Shown: piece by piece, positions 51,790 to 60,487 of the stretch
Numbering within the stretch: the first letter of the stretch is position 1
Layout of the letters: the number at the start of each line of letters is the position of its first letter
Origin: BOG-908 sp965198915
GTDB lineage: Bacteria > Pseudomonadota > Alphaproteobacteria > Acetobacterales > Acetobacteraceae
Length of the DNA stretch: 64,000 nt
Assembly: GCA_965198915.1 (NCBI GenBank)
Contig: CBDAQC010000002.1
Coordinates: forward strand, 186,001 to 250,000
Direction of reading: 5' to 3'
Translations under genes and position numbers: made by a program
Notes under the pieces: generated by a model
The model's input: only the letters and a program-made list of their open reading frames with translations
Database searches by the model: none
What the model was told of the DNA's origin: nothing

Positions 51790-52066
51790 CTTGCTCTAGC
51801 AAGGTCGGTGCCTGCCCCAAACCCTGTCGTGCGAGGTACGCTTGCGCGTGACGGGGCCTTGGCCCCAGACCCGATTTCGTGGGACTGCGGGAACAGGTTT
51901 GAAGTGTCTGTTTGAAAACTTGGCCTGGTGTGTCAGCTGGCGGTGGTTCCAGCACCGGAGCGCAGGACTCGCCGCCAGATGGCTCCCAGGGTGAGTTTTC
52001 AAACAGACACGAAGGACGACTGTCCGGGAGCGGGGTCCAGGGGCAGAGCCCCTGGCCTTCCTTGCC
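51790..52066. repeat. Family B GC-rich repeat, copy B1 (long form)
   Basis: The left block carries TGCCCCAAACCCTG and GGGGCCTTGGCCCCAGACCC; the right block has CCAGGGGC/GCCCCTGG (52037-52055). Between them a 16-bp inverted pair (TGTCTGTTTGAAAACT at 51907 and AGTTTTCAAACAGACA at 51994) encloses a unique region. It fills the convergent gap between the membrane-protein gene and NDH-2. Confidence 0.75.
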
Positions 52067-53430
52067 TAGTGCAGCTTTACGCCAGGCTCCGGCCGCCGGC
52101 TCACAAAGCTCGTCAGCGTCCGCCAGATCATCGATCCATGCCCGTGCAGCGCCGCCTGATGCATCGCGTAGAGTGAGCGATACATCATCCGCGCGAAATA
52201 GCCCTCGATGAACAACCCGCGCCCGACGGCAAAGCCCATCAGGTTACCCACTGTGCTGTAACGCCCGAGCGAGACCAGCGAGCCGAAATCACGATAGGTG
52301 AAGGGTTTCAGCGGACGGCCGTCCAGGCGCCGGTTGATCTGCTCGATCATGTGGCTGGCCATCTGGTGCGCGGCCTGGGCGCGCGGCGGCACGCCGTTGG
52401 GAAAACCCTCGCGCGGGCAGGCGGCGCAATCGCCAATGGCGAAGATGTTCGGGTCGCGCGTGGTCTGCAGGGTCTGCTCCACCACGAGCTGGTTTATCCG
52501 GTTCACCTCCAGGCCAAGATCGGCGAGGAAATCGGGGCCTTTCACGCCGGCCGACCAGACGACGAGCTCGCTCGGTATCACCTCGCCGCCTTCCAGCACC
52601 ACGCCGTCCGCGCGCACTTCGGACACGCGGGCGCCCGTGCGCACCTCCACGCCGAGGGTGCCCAGCAGCTCCGCGGTCGAGACGGACATGCGCTCCGGCA
52701 AAGCCGGCAGGATGCGCGGCGCAGCCTCGATCAGGATGATCTTGACGTCGCGCGCGGGATCGATGCGGGTCATGCCGTAGGCGACCACCTCGCGTACCGT
52801 GCGGTGCAGTTCGGCGGCCAGTTCGGTGCCGGTGGCGCCGGCGCCGATGATGGCCACGTGCAGCTGGCCGGGCCGCACCGGCTCCGGCTGCGCGTTGGCG
52901 CGCAGGCAGGCGTTCACCATGCGCTTGTTGAAGCGCGTGGCCTGCTCGGGCGTCTCCAGCGGCACGGCGAACTGGGCGGCGCCCGGCGTGCCGAAATCGT
53001 TGGTGACCGAACCCACGGCGATCACCAGCGTGTCGTAGGGGAAGCTGCGCTGCGGCGTCACCTCGCGGCCTTCGTCGTCGATTGTGGCAGCGATCAGGAT
53101 TTCCCGTCGCACCCTGTCGATGCCGGCCAGCGCACCAAGGCGGCAGGTGAAATTGTGCCAGCGCGCCTGGGCCAGATAGTTCAGCTCGTGCTGGGATCGG
53201 CGCATGCCGCCGGCAGCGATGGCGTGCAGCAGCGGCTTCCAGATATGGGTGCGTGACTTCTCCACCAGCGTGATCTGCGCCTGGTGGCGGCGGCCCAGCG
53301 TGTCACCGAGCTTGGTGGCGAGCTGCAGGCCGGCGGCACCGCCGCCGACCACGATGATCTGGTGCAGGTCCGTGCTGCCCGCGGTGCCGCGTGGCGGGAT
53401 CGGGCGTTCGGTGATGACCATGTCTGGCAT
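52066..53430 (-). CDS. Type II NADH dehydrogenase (NDH-2-like NAD(P)/FAD oxidoreductase)
   Basis: 454 residues. A single-subunit, non-proton-pumping NADH:quinone reductase that sits on the inner face of the membrane. HQIIVVGGGAAGLQLATKLG is the FAD-binding Rossmann motif (from residue 24), and LHVAIIGAGATGTELAAEL is the NAD-binding motif near residue 190. THIWKPLLHAIAAGG, LVIAVGSVTNDFGTPGAA, VWSAGVKGPDFL and NIFAIGDCAACPREG are NDH-2 signatures. The C-terminal 60 residues (LMGFAVGRGLFIEGYFARMM, YRSLYAMHQAALHGHGSMIW) provide the amphipathic membrane-binding helices. It starts at an ATG and its stop abuts repeat B1. Confidence 0.92.
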   Translation of the reverse strand: MPDMVITERPIPPRGTAGSTDLHQIIVVGGGAAGLQLATKLGDTLGRRHQAQITLVEKSRTHIWKPLLHAIAAGGMRRSQHELNYLAQARWHNFTCRLGALAGIDRVRREILIAATIDDEGREVTPQRSFPYDTLVIAVGSVTNDFGTPGAAQFAVPLETPEQATRFNKRMVNACLRANAQPEPVRPGQLHVAIIGAGATGTELAAELHRTVREVVAYGMTRIDPARDVKIILIEAAPRILPALPERMSVSTAELLGTLGVEVRTGARVSEVRADGVVLEGGEVIPSELVVWSAGVKGPDFLADLGLEVNRINQLVVEQTLQTTRDPNIFAIGDCAACPREGFPNGVPPRAQAAHQMASHMIEQINRRLDGRPLKPFTYRDFGSLVSLGRYSTVGNLMGFAVGRGLFIEGYFARMMYRSLYAMHQAALHGHGSMIWRTLTSFVSRRPEPGVKLH

Positions 53431-53476
53431 TGGGTGGCTGCCCCCGTTTCATGCGTTTGTATTTGGCTGGCCGGGT

Positions 53477-53580
53477 TGAAGCAAAAACTTTTGCGGTCGT
53501 CCGCGCTGCTGGACGCAAGCCGACCGGCGGCGGACGTCTTTTTAGCTCCACAGTCAAAAAAGGACTGCTTGCTTTCTTTC
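53477..53580. repeat. Family A inverted repeat, copy A14 (degenerate)
   Basis: GAAGCAAAAACTTTTGCGG is the inner end of a left arm. The right arm reads GACGTCTTTTTAGCTC, then AGTCAAAAAAGGACTGC. It lies in the divergent gap between NDH-2 and the small membrane-protein gene. Confidence 0.6.
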
Positions 53581-53624
53581 GCCTAGGCTAATGCCCGGCC
53601 AGTCCGAGAGCCAGAGGCCACCCG

Positions 53625-54323
53625 ATGTTCCGCCAGATCTGGCATGCCATACGCTTCTTCGCTGCCGCCCGTGTCCGAACGCGTGACGAGCTGGATGCCG
53701 CGCTGAAACGCGCTCCGCGCTTCATTATCGTGGAGGGGACCGAAGCGCTGCGGGCCTACGCCGCCAGCCTGGCCTATCGGGGCGGCCAGGAAGCCGCGGC
53801 GCTGGAGGAGGCGGCGTCCAGGCACCCTGGCCCTGCCTACATGGCGGTTCCCACGGTCGGCCGCATCACGGACGGTTACCGCCAGCGCTCCGAACCGGCC
53901 CGACCGGCCGGCGATCGGGGCAGACGGCGCGGACGCCGGCCGGACCGCATCTCGCTGCAGGCCGGCATGGGAACGGTCATCGCGGCGTGCACGGCGCTCG
54001 CTGCCCTGCTCGGCGCCGAGTGGCTGCTCTGGCCAAGCAGCACGCCGGAACTGGTGCGCGGCCCCCACCGAGTGGCGCCGCCGCCCCAGCGTGGCGTGAG
54101 CCTGCCTTTGCCCACCCATGCGCCGCTGCCGCCGCCGCTCACGTTTCATCAGCAGATCATCCGCGTGCTGGTCCCGCTGCTGGTTCTGGCGGCGCTGTGC
54201 GCCATGCTGTCCCTCGCCTGGCAGGCGATAGGGCCGGGGCGGCCGGTCCGGCTGAGCTGGCGGGTTGCCTACCGGGTGCAGGGTCAGCTCGTCATTGCCA
54301 GGGTGCGCACGAAAATGGCGTAG
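53625..54323 (+). CDS. Membrane protein of unknown function, 232 aa
   Basis: I do not recognise a family. The ATG follows AGAGGCCACCCG (AGAGG as ribosome site). Residues 1-110 are soluble and basic toward the end (RGRRRGRRPDR), with PRFIIVEGTEALRAYAASLA in the middle. Two hydrophobic helices follow (MGTVIAACTALAALLGAEWL and VLVPLLVLAALCAMLSLAW), separated by a proline-rich loop of about 45 residues (PPPQRGVSLPLPTHAPLPPP). A short cytoplasmic tail ends the protein. It lies 65 nt before grpE on the same strand and may share its transcript. Confidence 0.65.
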   Translation: MFRQIWHAIRFFAAARVRTRDELDAALKRAPRFIIVEGTEALRAYAASLAYRGGQEAAALEEAASRHPGPAYMAVPTVGRITDGYRQRSEPARPAGDRGRRRGRRPDRISLQAGMGTVIAACTALAALLGAEWLLWPSSTPELVRGPHRVAPPPQRGVSLPLPTHAPLPPPLTFHQQIIRVLVPLLVLAALCAMLSLAWQAIGPGRPVRLSWRVAYRVQGQLVIARVRTKMA

Positions 54324-54388
54324 CGGCGTGGCGCCGGGAGCCATGCGCGCCCTTGTTCCGCCCACCCTGATCGCCTAACTGCGGCAGC

Positions 54389-54985
54389 ATGAGCGACACG
54401 TTCGAACACTCCCAGACTGCCCCGAATACGCCCGGCCTGGACCCCGCCAACGATGCATCCGGTCCGGAGGCGCTGATGAGCGAAGCCGCACGGCGGATAG
54501 CCGAGCTGGAAGCCGAGCGCGACGAAATGCGCGACAAATGGATTCGTGCCGAGGCCGAGACGCAGAACATCCGGGCGCGCAGCCGCCGCGAGGTGGACGA
54601 GACCCGCCAGTATGCGGTGCAGAAATTTGCCAAGGACGTGGTGGAGGCGGCGGAAAACCTGCGGCGCGGGATCACGAGCCTGCCCGCCGCTGTGCCGGGC
54701 GAGCCGGAGATCGTCACCAAGCTGCGCGACGGCTTCGAGGGCGTGGAGCGGAGTTTCGTGGCGCTGCTGGAACGCAACGGCATCCAGGGCGACGATCCTG
54801 TCGGCAAGCCGTTCGACGCCAACCTGCACCAGGCAATGGCCGAGCAGCCGACCGCGGAGCATCCGCCGGGGACCGTGGTGCAGTCCTGGAGCCGGGCCTG
54901 GACGCTGAACGGGCGGCTGTTGCGGCCTGCCATGGTGGTGGTCGCCAAAGCTGAGGGCGCGGCCGGGCTGGACACGCAGGCCTGA
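54389..54985 (+). CDS. grpE: Nucleotide exchange factor GrpE
   Basis: 198 residues. GrpE releases ADP from DnaK. A long N-terminal coiled-coil helix (SEAARRIAELEAERDEMRDK, WIRAEAETQNIRARSRRE) leads into the four-helix and beta domain (FAKDVVEAAENLRRGITSLP, KLRDGFEGVERSFVALLERN, KPFDANLHQAMAEQPTAEHP, GTVVQSWSRAWTLNGRLLRP, AMVVVAK), all family signatures. hrcA, often adjacent to grpE, is 5.5 kb away on the other strand, and I found no CIRCE operator (TTAGCACTC-type) before either gene. Confidence 0.96.
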   Translation: MSDTFEHSQTAPNTPGLDPANDASGPEALMSEAARRIAELEAERDEMRDKWIRAEAETQNIRARSRREVDETRQYAVQKFAKDVVEAAENLRRGITSLPAAVPGEPEIVTKLRDGFEGVERSFVALLERNGIQGDDPVGKPFDANLHQAMAEQPTAEHPPGTVVQSWSRAWTLNGRLLRPAMVVVAKAEGAAGLDTQA

Positions 54986-55063
54986 CGGCACCGCCGCTGG
55001 GTTGAAGTTGCGCGTTGGAGCTTCGCGGCGGCAGGTATGACTACCGGGGTGGATTTCGGGTCT

Positions 55064-55222
55064 TGAGCAAGGTTGGGGCTCTGCCCCAAACCCCGCTGGG
55101 GCCTTGGCCCCAGACCCCATTTCGTTTGGGCGATAGCTGACGGTGTTTTTTTAGCACCGGAGCGGGTGGCCGCGTGGGCGAGTTGTCGAACAGACGCGCC
55201 CAGGGGCAGAGGCCCTGGCGGC
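55064..55222. repeat. Family B GC-rich repeat, copy B2
   Basis: Left block GCAAGGTTGGGGCTCTGCCC and GGGGCCTTGGCCCCAGACCC; right block CCAGGGGCAGAGGCCCTGG. It lies between the convergent ends of grpE and the CHAP gene. Confidence 0.8.
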
Positions 55223-55227
55223 GCTGT

Positions 55228-55941
55228 CTACTGCAGACCCCGGTTCGGTGCATCGAACGACAGTCCGCCAACGCTGAGGTCAAGCGGCCGCTCCGGCGCC
55301 TCGGCCACCTCGAGCGCTGCCTGATGGCGCGCCCTGTAAGTCTGGCGCAGGTCGGCCGGTGCGGGGTCCAGCACCGGCATCGGCGCGTGTGTCACATTGG
55401 CTTGCATGACGCCGTGATCGGCCCGCGGATAGATGAAGCCATGGGTCGGGTAGATGCTGCCGAACCCGCTGCCGCGGCCGAGCTGGACGCGCACCGCGCT
55501 CCAGTCATTGTCCTCGGAGACGTCCTTCACCTCGACGTCACGCGCGATGCCGTTGCTGTTCCAATGGCTCTGGTCGATGACGATGGTGCGGCTGTCCTCG
55601 ATGCCGGTGACTACGGCCACGTGACCGAGCGGCATGCGGCCGTTCGGGCGGAAGCTGAGCACGCTGCCGTTCTCCGGCCGGCTGCCACGCTCATAGACGC
55701 CAGCTGCGTTTGTCCACCAGTCCCGCGCGTTGCCGGATATGTCTATCCCGGCATCTGCCTTGGCGAAGGCCACGCATTGGATCACGTGCGGCGTCTGCAC
55801 CGTGTCGTAGGCGACCGCGGCGGCATGACGGGTGCGATAGGCATGGTGGCGTCCGGAGCGGGCCTCAGCCTGATTGCCGCCGGCCATCATGGCCGCTGCT
55901 ACTACCGTGCCTAGAACCGCAAACTTCCCGCCAGCGAACAT
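55228..55941 (-). CDS. Secreted CHAP-domain amidase/peptidase
   Basis: 237 residues. The ATG at 55941 follows ACGGGAGAACGC, a strong ribosome site; an ATG 21 nt upstream is possible. A signal peptide covers about residues 1-28 (FAVLGTVVAAAMMAGG, cleavage near AEA). The CHAP catalytic pair is C56 in PHVIQCVAFAKADAGIDI and H107 in PLGHVAVVTGIEDSRTIVID, followed by QSHWNSNGIARDVEVKDV. Such enzymes cut peptidoglycan amide bonds in the periplasm. The C-terminal 60 residues are not conserved (LDPAPADLRQTYRARHQAAL). A promoter candidate lies about 127 nt upstream, so the leader is long. Confidence 0.88.
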   Translation of the reverse strand: MFAGGKFAVLGTVVAAAMMAGGNQAEARSGRHHAYRTRHAAAVAYDTVQTPHVIQCVAFAKADAGIDISGNARDWWTNAAGVYERGSRPENGSVLSFRPNGRMPLGHVAVVTGIEDSRTIVIDQSHWNSNGIARDVEVKDVSEDNDWSAVRVQLGRGSGFGSIYPTHGFIYPRADHGVMQANVTHAPMPVLDPAPADLRQTYRARHQAALEVAEAPERPLDLSVGGLSFDAPNRGLQ

Positions 55942-56067
55942 GCGTTCTCCCGTAACAGCCATCGAACTAACACAGGCGGTAACAACCAGCGCGCAACCCT
56001 GGCAACCACTTTGATCACGGCTCGGCGATTTCGAAGGTCATTAACCCGCTTGACGTTGTGCACAAGC

Positions 56068-56096
56068 ATTAAATTTAGGGATACTATCCTAAACAA
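56068..56096 (-). promoter_or_regulatory. Promoter candidate of the CHAP gene with a dyad in the spacer
   Basis: On the minus strand TTGTTT (-35, 56091-56096) and TTTAAT (-10, 56068-56073) are exactly 17 nt apart. The spacer and its borders form an imperfect dyad (TTTAGGATA against TATCCCTAAA). This sits in the most AT-rich stretch of the gap between ridA and the CHAP gene. Confidence 0.5.
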
Positions 56097-56174
56097 CGCT
56101 GTTTTTTGGTTTGTGAAACAGTGTGTAATTCTACTGTGCCTAATTTGCGGGCGCGTTGCGCATTTCACACAGTG

Positions 56175-56525
56175 TCACTTGCAGGTGGTCACCATGATCT
56201 CCACCAGCAGCGACGGGTCGGCCAACTCGGCCTGCACGCACACGCGGGCCGGCGCGTGTCCCTCCGGCAGCCAGGCGGACCAGACCTGGTTCAGCGCCGC
56301 GCGGTCGGCGATGTTCTTCAGCCAGATCTGCGCCTGCAGGATGCGCGTGTTGTCGGTGCCATGCAGCTCCAGCACTTCGTCGATCTGCGCCAGCACGTCG
56401 CGCGTCTGTTCGGTGATGTCGGCCGTGGAGTCGCGGGCCACCATGCCCTGCGTGTAGACGAAGCCGTGATACTCGACCGCCTTGGACAGGATCGCGTTGG
56501 GTTCGGTGCGGACGATGCGGCTCAT
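56175..56525 (-). CDS. RidA family protein (YjgF-like)
   Basis: 116 residues. RidA proteins hydrolyse reactive enamine/imine intermediates. HGFVYTQGMVARDSTADITE, QTRDVLAQIDEVLELHGTDN, ILQAQIWLKNIADRAALNQV and WLPEGHAPARVCVQAELADP are the family segments. R94, which binds the substrate carboxylate in active members, is present, and E109 closes the motif (LLVEIMV). The N-terminus is shorter than in archetypal RidA, closest to the Rid subfamilies of less certain activity. It stands between repeat B3 and the CHAP gene. Confidence 0.9.
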   Translation of the reverse strand: MSRIVRTEPNAILSKAVEYHGFVYTQGMVARDSTADITEQTRDVLAQIDEVLELHGTDNTRILQAQIWLKNIADRAALNQVWSAWLPEGHAPARVCVQAELADPSLLVEIMVTTCK

Positions 56526-56568
56526 GCTGGTCTCCGTGTGAATTTAGGGCTGTGGCTTTGCTGGACCG

Positions 56569-56702
56569 CTCGTAAGAAGGGCCAGGGGCTCTGCCCCTGA
56601 CCCTCTTACGAACACTAAGAACCTGCTACACGCCACCTAGGAAATAGGGCCTGGGACCAAGGCCCCAGCGGGGTTTGGGGCAGAGCCCCAACCTTGCCTT
56701 CG
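56569..56702. repeat. Family B GC-rich repeat, copy B3 (reverse orientation)
   Basis: CAGGGGCTCTGCCCCTG near 56584 is the short block; GGGCCTGGGACCAAGGCCCC and GGGGTTTGGGGCAGAGCCCC near 56647-56690 are the long block, reading in the opposite direction to B2. It fills the gap between gyrB and ridA. Confidence 0.8.
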
Positions 56703-56705
56703 CTA

Positions 56706-59156
56706 TCAAACGTCCAGATTGGCAACCTTAAGAGCGTTGCCCACGATGAAGTCCCGGCGCGGCTCGACCACGTCGCCCATCAGCGTGGAGAACACCTGGC
56801 CTGCGTCCTCCACGTCGCCCACGCGCACTTGCAGCAGCGTACGCACGGCCGGGTCCAGCGTTGTCTTCCAGAGCTGGTCGGCGTTCATCTCGCCCAGGCC
56901 TTTGAACCGCTGTAGTGCCAGGCCACGCCGCCCCTGCAGCAGCATGCGCTCGAAGGTGCTGGCCGGGCCGGGCATGGAGACCTCCTGGCTGTCCAGCTTC
57001 AGCGTCGCCGGCGCGCGGAAGCCGGCCGCCAGGCGCTCGGCCCGGTCAGCCAGCCAGCGCGCCTCGGCACTGCGCAGGGCCGCCGCATCGAAGCTGTAGC
57101 GCTCGGCCACGCCGCGCACCACGCGGGCGATCTGCAGGCTGTTGGCATCCGCCGCCACCTTCCAGCCGCGCTCGTTGGGCAGCGCCACCGCGTCCAGCCT
57201 TGCCGCCAGATCCTGCGCGCCGGCCTGGGCGCGCGCGGTGTCCGGCGTCAGCACGCCGGCGACCGCCGCCTGTTCCAGCAACGCCAGCGGCACCGTGTTC
57301 TCAGACAGCCGGCGCAGCTGCGCGTGCACCTCGCGCAGCCACCGCGCCTCGGCGGCAAGCTCAGGGCCTTCCAGGCGCGTGCCGTCCGCCAGCGTCAGCG
57401 AGGCGGCGCCGCCCAGCGCCTTGTCCAGCAGGTAGTCGTCCAGCGCCGCGTCGTTCTTCAGGTAGCGCTCCTCATTACCGCGCTTGGCGCGATAGAGCGG
57501 CGGCTGGGCGATGTAGAGGTGCCCGCGCTCGATAAGCTGCGGCATCTGGCGGTAGAAGAACGTCAGCAGCAGCGTGCGTATGTGGGACCCGTCCACGTCG
57601 GCGTCCGTCATGATGACGATGCGGTGATAGCGCAGTTTGCTGACGTCGAAGCCGCCCTGTTCCGGCTCGCCGCGGCCGATCCCGGTGCCGAGTGCCGTGA
57701 TCAGCGTGCCGATCTCGGCGCTGCCCAGCATGCGGTCGAAGCGCGCGCGCTCCACGTTCAATATCTTGCCCTTAAGCGGCAGGATCGCTTGGTGCTTGCG
57801 GTCCCGCCCGCCTTTGGCCGAGCCGCCGGCGCTGTCACCCTCGACGAGGAAGATCTCGCTCTTGGCTGGATCACGCTCCTGGCAGTCCGCCAGCTTGCCC
57901 GGCAGGGTGGAGATGTCCAGCACGCCCTTGCGCCGCGTCAGTTCGCGCGCGCGCCGCGCCGCCTCGCGCGCGCTGGCCGCGTCCATCACCTTTTGGATAA
58001 TGCCGCGCGCCTCTTTCGGATGCGTCTCGAACCAGTGGCTGACGGCATCGGCCACCGCGGCCTGCACCACAGGCTGCACTTCGCTGCTGACCAGCTTGTC
58101 CTTGGTCTGGCTGGAGAATTTCGGGTCCGGGACCTTCACGCTCAGCACGGACGTCATGCCCTCGCGCATGTCGTCGCCCACCAATGCGAGGGTGTCCTTC
58201 TTGCCCATGCCGTCGGCGTATTTGCTGACGATGCGCGTCAGCGCCTGGCGGAAGCCGGCCAGATGCGCGCCGCCGTCACGCTGCGGGATGTTGTTGGTAA
58301 AACACAACATCGTCTCATGAAAGCTGTCGTTCCAGGTGAGCGCGAACTCCACCCGTATGCCGGACGCCGCATCATCGGTGACCGAGCTTATGCAGGGCGT
58401 GAACACCGGGACCTTGGCGCGGTCCAGATACTCCACAAAGGCGCGCAGCCCGCCCTCGTAGAACAGATCGACCTCCACCGGCGGCGCGTGCCGCTCGTCG
58501 CGCACCACGATCCGCAGGCCGGAGTTGAGGAATGCCAGCTCACGCAAGCGGCGCTCCAGCACGGCGAAATCGTACTCCACCTTGGTGAACGTGAGGCTGC
58601 TCGGCTTGAACGTCACCTCCGTGCCCTGCGGCTTGTCGGACGGGCCCACCACCACCAGCGGCGCCACCGAGTCGCCGTGCTCGAAGCGGATGAAATGCTC
58701 CAGCCCGCCGCGCCAGATGCGCACTTCCATCCATTCGGACAGCGCGTTCACCACCGCGGCGCCGACGCCGTGCAGGCCGCCGGACACCTTGTAGGAATTC
58801 TGGTTGAACTTGCCGCCGGCGTGCAGCCGGGTCAGCACCACTTCGGCCGCCGAGACGCCTTCCTCGGCATGCATGTCGGTGGGTATGCCGCGGCCGTCGT
58901 CGCGCACCGTCACCGAGCCGTCGCCATTCAGCACCAGCGAGACGTTGTGGGCGTAGCCGGCCTGTGCCTCGTCCACAGCGTTGTCGATGATTTCGAAGGC
59001 CATGTGATGCAGGCCGCTGCCGTCGTCGGTGTCGCCGATATACATGCCGGGGCGTTTGCGCACCGCGTCCAGGCCGCGCAGCACGGAGATGGAGGCCGCA
59101 TCGTAGTCCTGTGCCATGGGGTCGGCGTCGGGCGCGGGTGCCGCGGTGTCGGGCAT
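56706..59156 (-). CDS. gyrB: DNA gyrase subunit B
   Basis: 816 residues. GyrB is the ATPase and TOPRIM subunit of gyrase. The GHKL ATPase domain shows VRKRPGMYIGDTDDGSGLHH, AFEIIDNAVDEAQAGYA, VRDDGRGIPTDMH and GKFNQNSYKVSGGLHGVGAA. The TOPRIM domain shows SEIFLVEGDSAGGSAKGGRD, LPLKGKILNVERAR and HRIVIMTDADVDGSHIRTLL. The C-terminal QRFKGLGEMNADQLWKTTLD and the final GNALKVANLDV are gyrase-specific. An insert of about 150 residues lies between TOPRIM and the tail, as in E. coli GyrB. The ATG at 59156 follows CGGAGCTTGATCCCGGC. recF is upstream on the same strand. Confidence 0.97.
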   Translation of the reverse strand: MPDTAAPAPDADPMAQDYDAASISVLRGLDAVRKRPGMYIGDTDDGSGLHHMAFEIIDNAVDEAQAGYAHNVSLVLNGDGSVTVRDDGRGIPTDMHAEEGVSAAEVVLTRLHAGGKFNQNSYKVSGGLHGVGAAVVNALSEWMEVRIWRGGLEHFIRFEHGDSVAPLVVVGPSDKPQGTEVTFKPSSLTFTKVEYDFAVLERRLRELAFLNSGLRIVVRDERHAPPVEVDLFYEGGLRAFVEYLDRAKVPVFTPCISSVTDDAASGIRVEFALTWNDSFHETMLCFTNNIPQRDGGAHLAGFRQALTRIVSKYADGMGKKDTLALVGDDMREGMTSVLSVKVPDPKFSSQTKDKLVSSEVQPVVQAAVADAVSHWFETHPKEARGIIQKVMDAASAREAARRARELTRRKGVLDISTLPGKLADCQERDPAKSEIFLVEGDSAGGSAKGGRDRKHQAILPLKGKILNVERARFDRMLGSAEIGTLITALGTGIGRGEPEQGGFDVSKLRYHRIVIMTDADVDGSHIRTLLLTFFYRQMPQLIERGHLYIAQPPLYRAKRGNEERYLKNDAALDDYLLDKALGGAASLTLADGTRLEGPELAAEARWLREVHAQLRRLSENTVPLALLEQAAVAGVLTPDTARAQAGAQDLAARLDAVALPNERGWKVAADANSLQIARVVRGVAERYSFDAAALRSAEARWLADRAERLAAGFRAPATLKLDSQEVSMPGPASTFERMLLQGRRGLALQRFKGLGEMNADQLWKTTLDPAVRTLLQVRVGDVEDAGQVFSTLMGDVVEPRRDFIVGNALKVANLDV

Positions 59157-59278
59157 GCCGGGATCAAGCTCCGTAAATAGGGAAGTCCCGCGAATATAGG
59201 CGTTCGCCGCCCTTGAAGCCAGGGTCGGCTGCCAGCGCCCGCAAACCGGGTGGACGCCAGCAAGGCGCCCGGTGCCTT

Positions 59279-60403
59279 TCACCCCGCCGCCAGGCCGCCC
59301 CCGCCGGTGCGCACGAACTCCGCCGTGCCGCGCAACGGTGAGAACACCTCCGCATCCGTCCCGGTCAGGAACACCTGCGCCGGCAACTCCGCCAGCTCCC
59401 GCCACAATGCGGACCGGCGTGTGGTGTCGAGATGCACCGCCGGCTCGTCCAGCAGGAGCAGCGGCGCCATCCCGCGCGCCTCGGCGATCAGCGACGCGTG
59501 CGCCAGGACCACGCCGATCAGCATGGTGCGGCACTGCCCCGTGCTGGCCTGCTGCGCCGGCAGTCCCGTGGCCGCGTCTTGCATCTGCATGTCCGCCCGA
59601 TGTGCCCCGAGCGTGCTGGTCCCCGCCGCGGCATCGGCGCTGCGCCGGAAGGCGAGTTCGCCGCGCAGCCAGTCCTCCACGGCCAAAGCCGGCCCGGTGG
59701 CGAGCCTGTCCGCCACCATGTCTTCCAGCGCCAGCCGGGCGCGCGGGAAAATGGCAGAAGCCGCCGGCGCCGCGTTCAGCCGCGCCACGAAGCCGGCCCG
59801 CGAAGCGGCGACGGCCACGCCGTGGCGCGCGACCGCCTCCTCCAGCCCGGCAAGCCAGGCGGGATCCGCACGCGTGCCCGCCTGCCGCGCGGCGGCCAGC
59901 ACGCGGCGCCGCTCCGCCAGCGCCGTGTCATGGGCGGAGACTTCGCGGGCATGCCCCGGCTCCAGCGCCCAGACCAGCCGGTCCAGGAAGCGGCGCCGGC
60001 CGGTGGCACCCTCGGCGAACAGCGTGTCCATCTGCGGCGTCAGCCAGATCGTGGCGACGCGGGCCGCAAGCTCTGCCTGGCTGCGCGGCTCGGCGCCGTC
60101 CAGCCGGAACACCCGCCGCTCGCTGCCGGCAGCCAGCAGGCCAGTGCCGATGTCGGTCTGCGTGGCGCCGTCCGTCAGCCGGCCGGCCACCGCCCAGGTG
60201 CCGGACCCGCCATGCCGCGCCATCTCGGCCAGGCGAGACCGGCCAAAGCCGCGCCCGGGGCTGAGCAATGCCATGGCTTCCAGCAGGTTTGTCTTGCCGG
60301 AGCCGTTCGGGCCGGTGATCACGGCCATCTTCTCGGACGGGCGCCAGGTCAGGGAGGCGTAGTTGCGGAAGTCGGTCAGGACCAGGCGGGTCAGGGTTAG
60401 CAC
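59279..60403 (-). CDS. recF: DNA replication/repair protein RecF
   Basis: 374 residues. RecF loads RecA at single-strand gaps with RecO and RecR. LTDFRNYASLTWRPSEKMAV precedes the Walker A motif GPNGSGKTN (residues 31-39). RRRFLDRLVWALEPGHAREV and the signature STGQCRTMLIGVVLAHASLI (an ABC-type signature region) lead to Walker B PLLLLDEPAVHLD. A GTG start is used, and a GCACC/GGTGC dyad overlaps it. In many bacteria dnaN precedes recF-gyrB; here hrcA does. recF is 122 nt upstream of gyrB on the same strand. Confidence 0.96.
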   Translation of the reverse strand: MLTLTRLVLTDFRNYASLTWRPSEKMAVITGPNGSGKTNLLEAMALLSPGRGFGRSRLAEMARHGGSGTWAVAGRLTDGATQTDIGTGLLAAGSERRVFRLDGAEPRSQAELAARVATIWLTPQMDTLFAEGATGRRRFLDRLVWALEPGHAREVSAHDTALAERRRVLAAARQAGTRADPAWLAGLEEAVARHGVAVAASRAGFVARLNAAPAASAIFPRARLALEDMVADRLATGPALAVEDWLRGELAFRRSADAAAGTSTLGAHRADMQMQDAATGLPAQQASTGQCRTMLIGVVLAHASLIAEARGMAPLLLLDEPAVHLDTTRRSALWRELAELPAQVFLTGTDAEVFSPLRGTAEFVRTGGGGLAAG

Positions 60404-60487
60404 CCGGGGTGCCTACACGAAGAAACAGGACAGCACTTGTGTTTTACGCGTACGGACGCCGAAACCAGGCCCGCTCGCCCGCCCGGT

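Noticed and set aside
51907..52010. The 16-bp inverted pair in B1 as insertion-sequence ends
   Set aside because: Only about 70 nt lie between the arms, with no transposase frame and no target duplication; a related GC-rich repeat occurs twice more without these arms.
54324..54388. CIRCE operator before grpE, or before hrcA at 61547-61678
   Set aside because: No TTAGCACTC-N9-GAGTGCTAA or close variant is visible in either gap.
55911..56168. An 85-codon minus-strand frame over the CHAP promoter region
   Set aside because: It overlaps the CHAP signal peptide in another frame and the promoter candidate, has no ribosome site, and resembles no family.
56706..60403. Replication origin beside recF-gyrB
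   Set aside because: Neither dnaA nor dnaN is present and I saw no cluster of DnaA boxes; recF-gyrB alone does not mark an origin.
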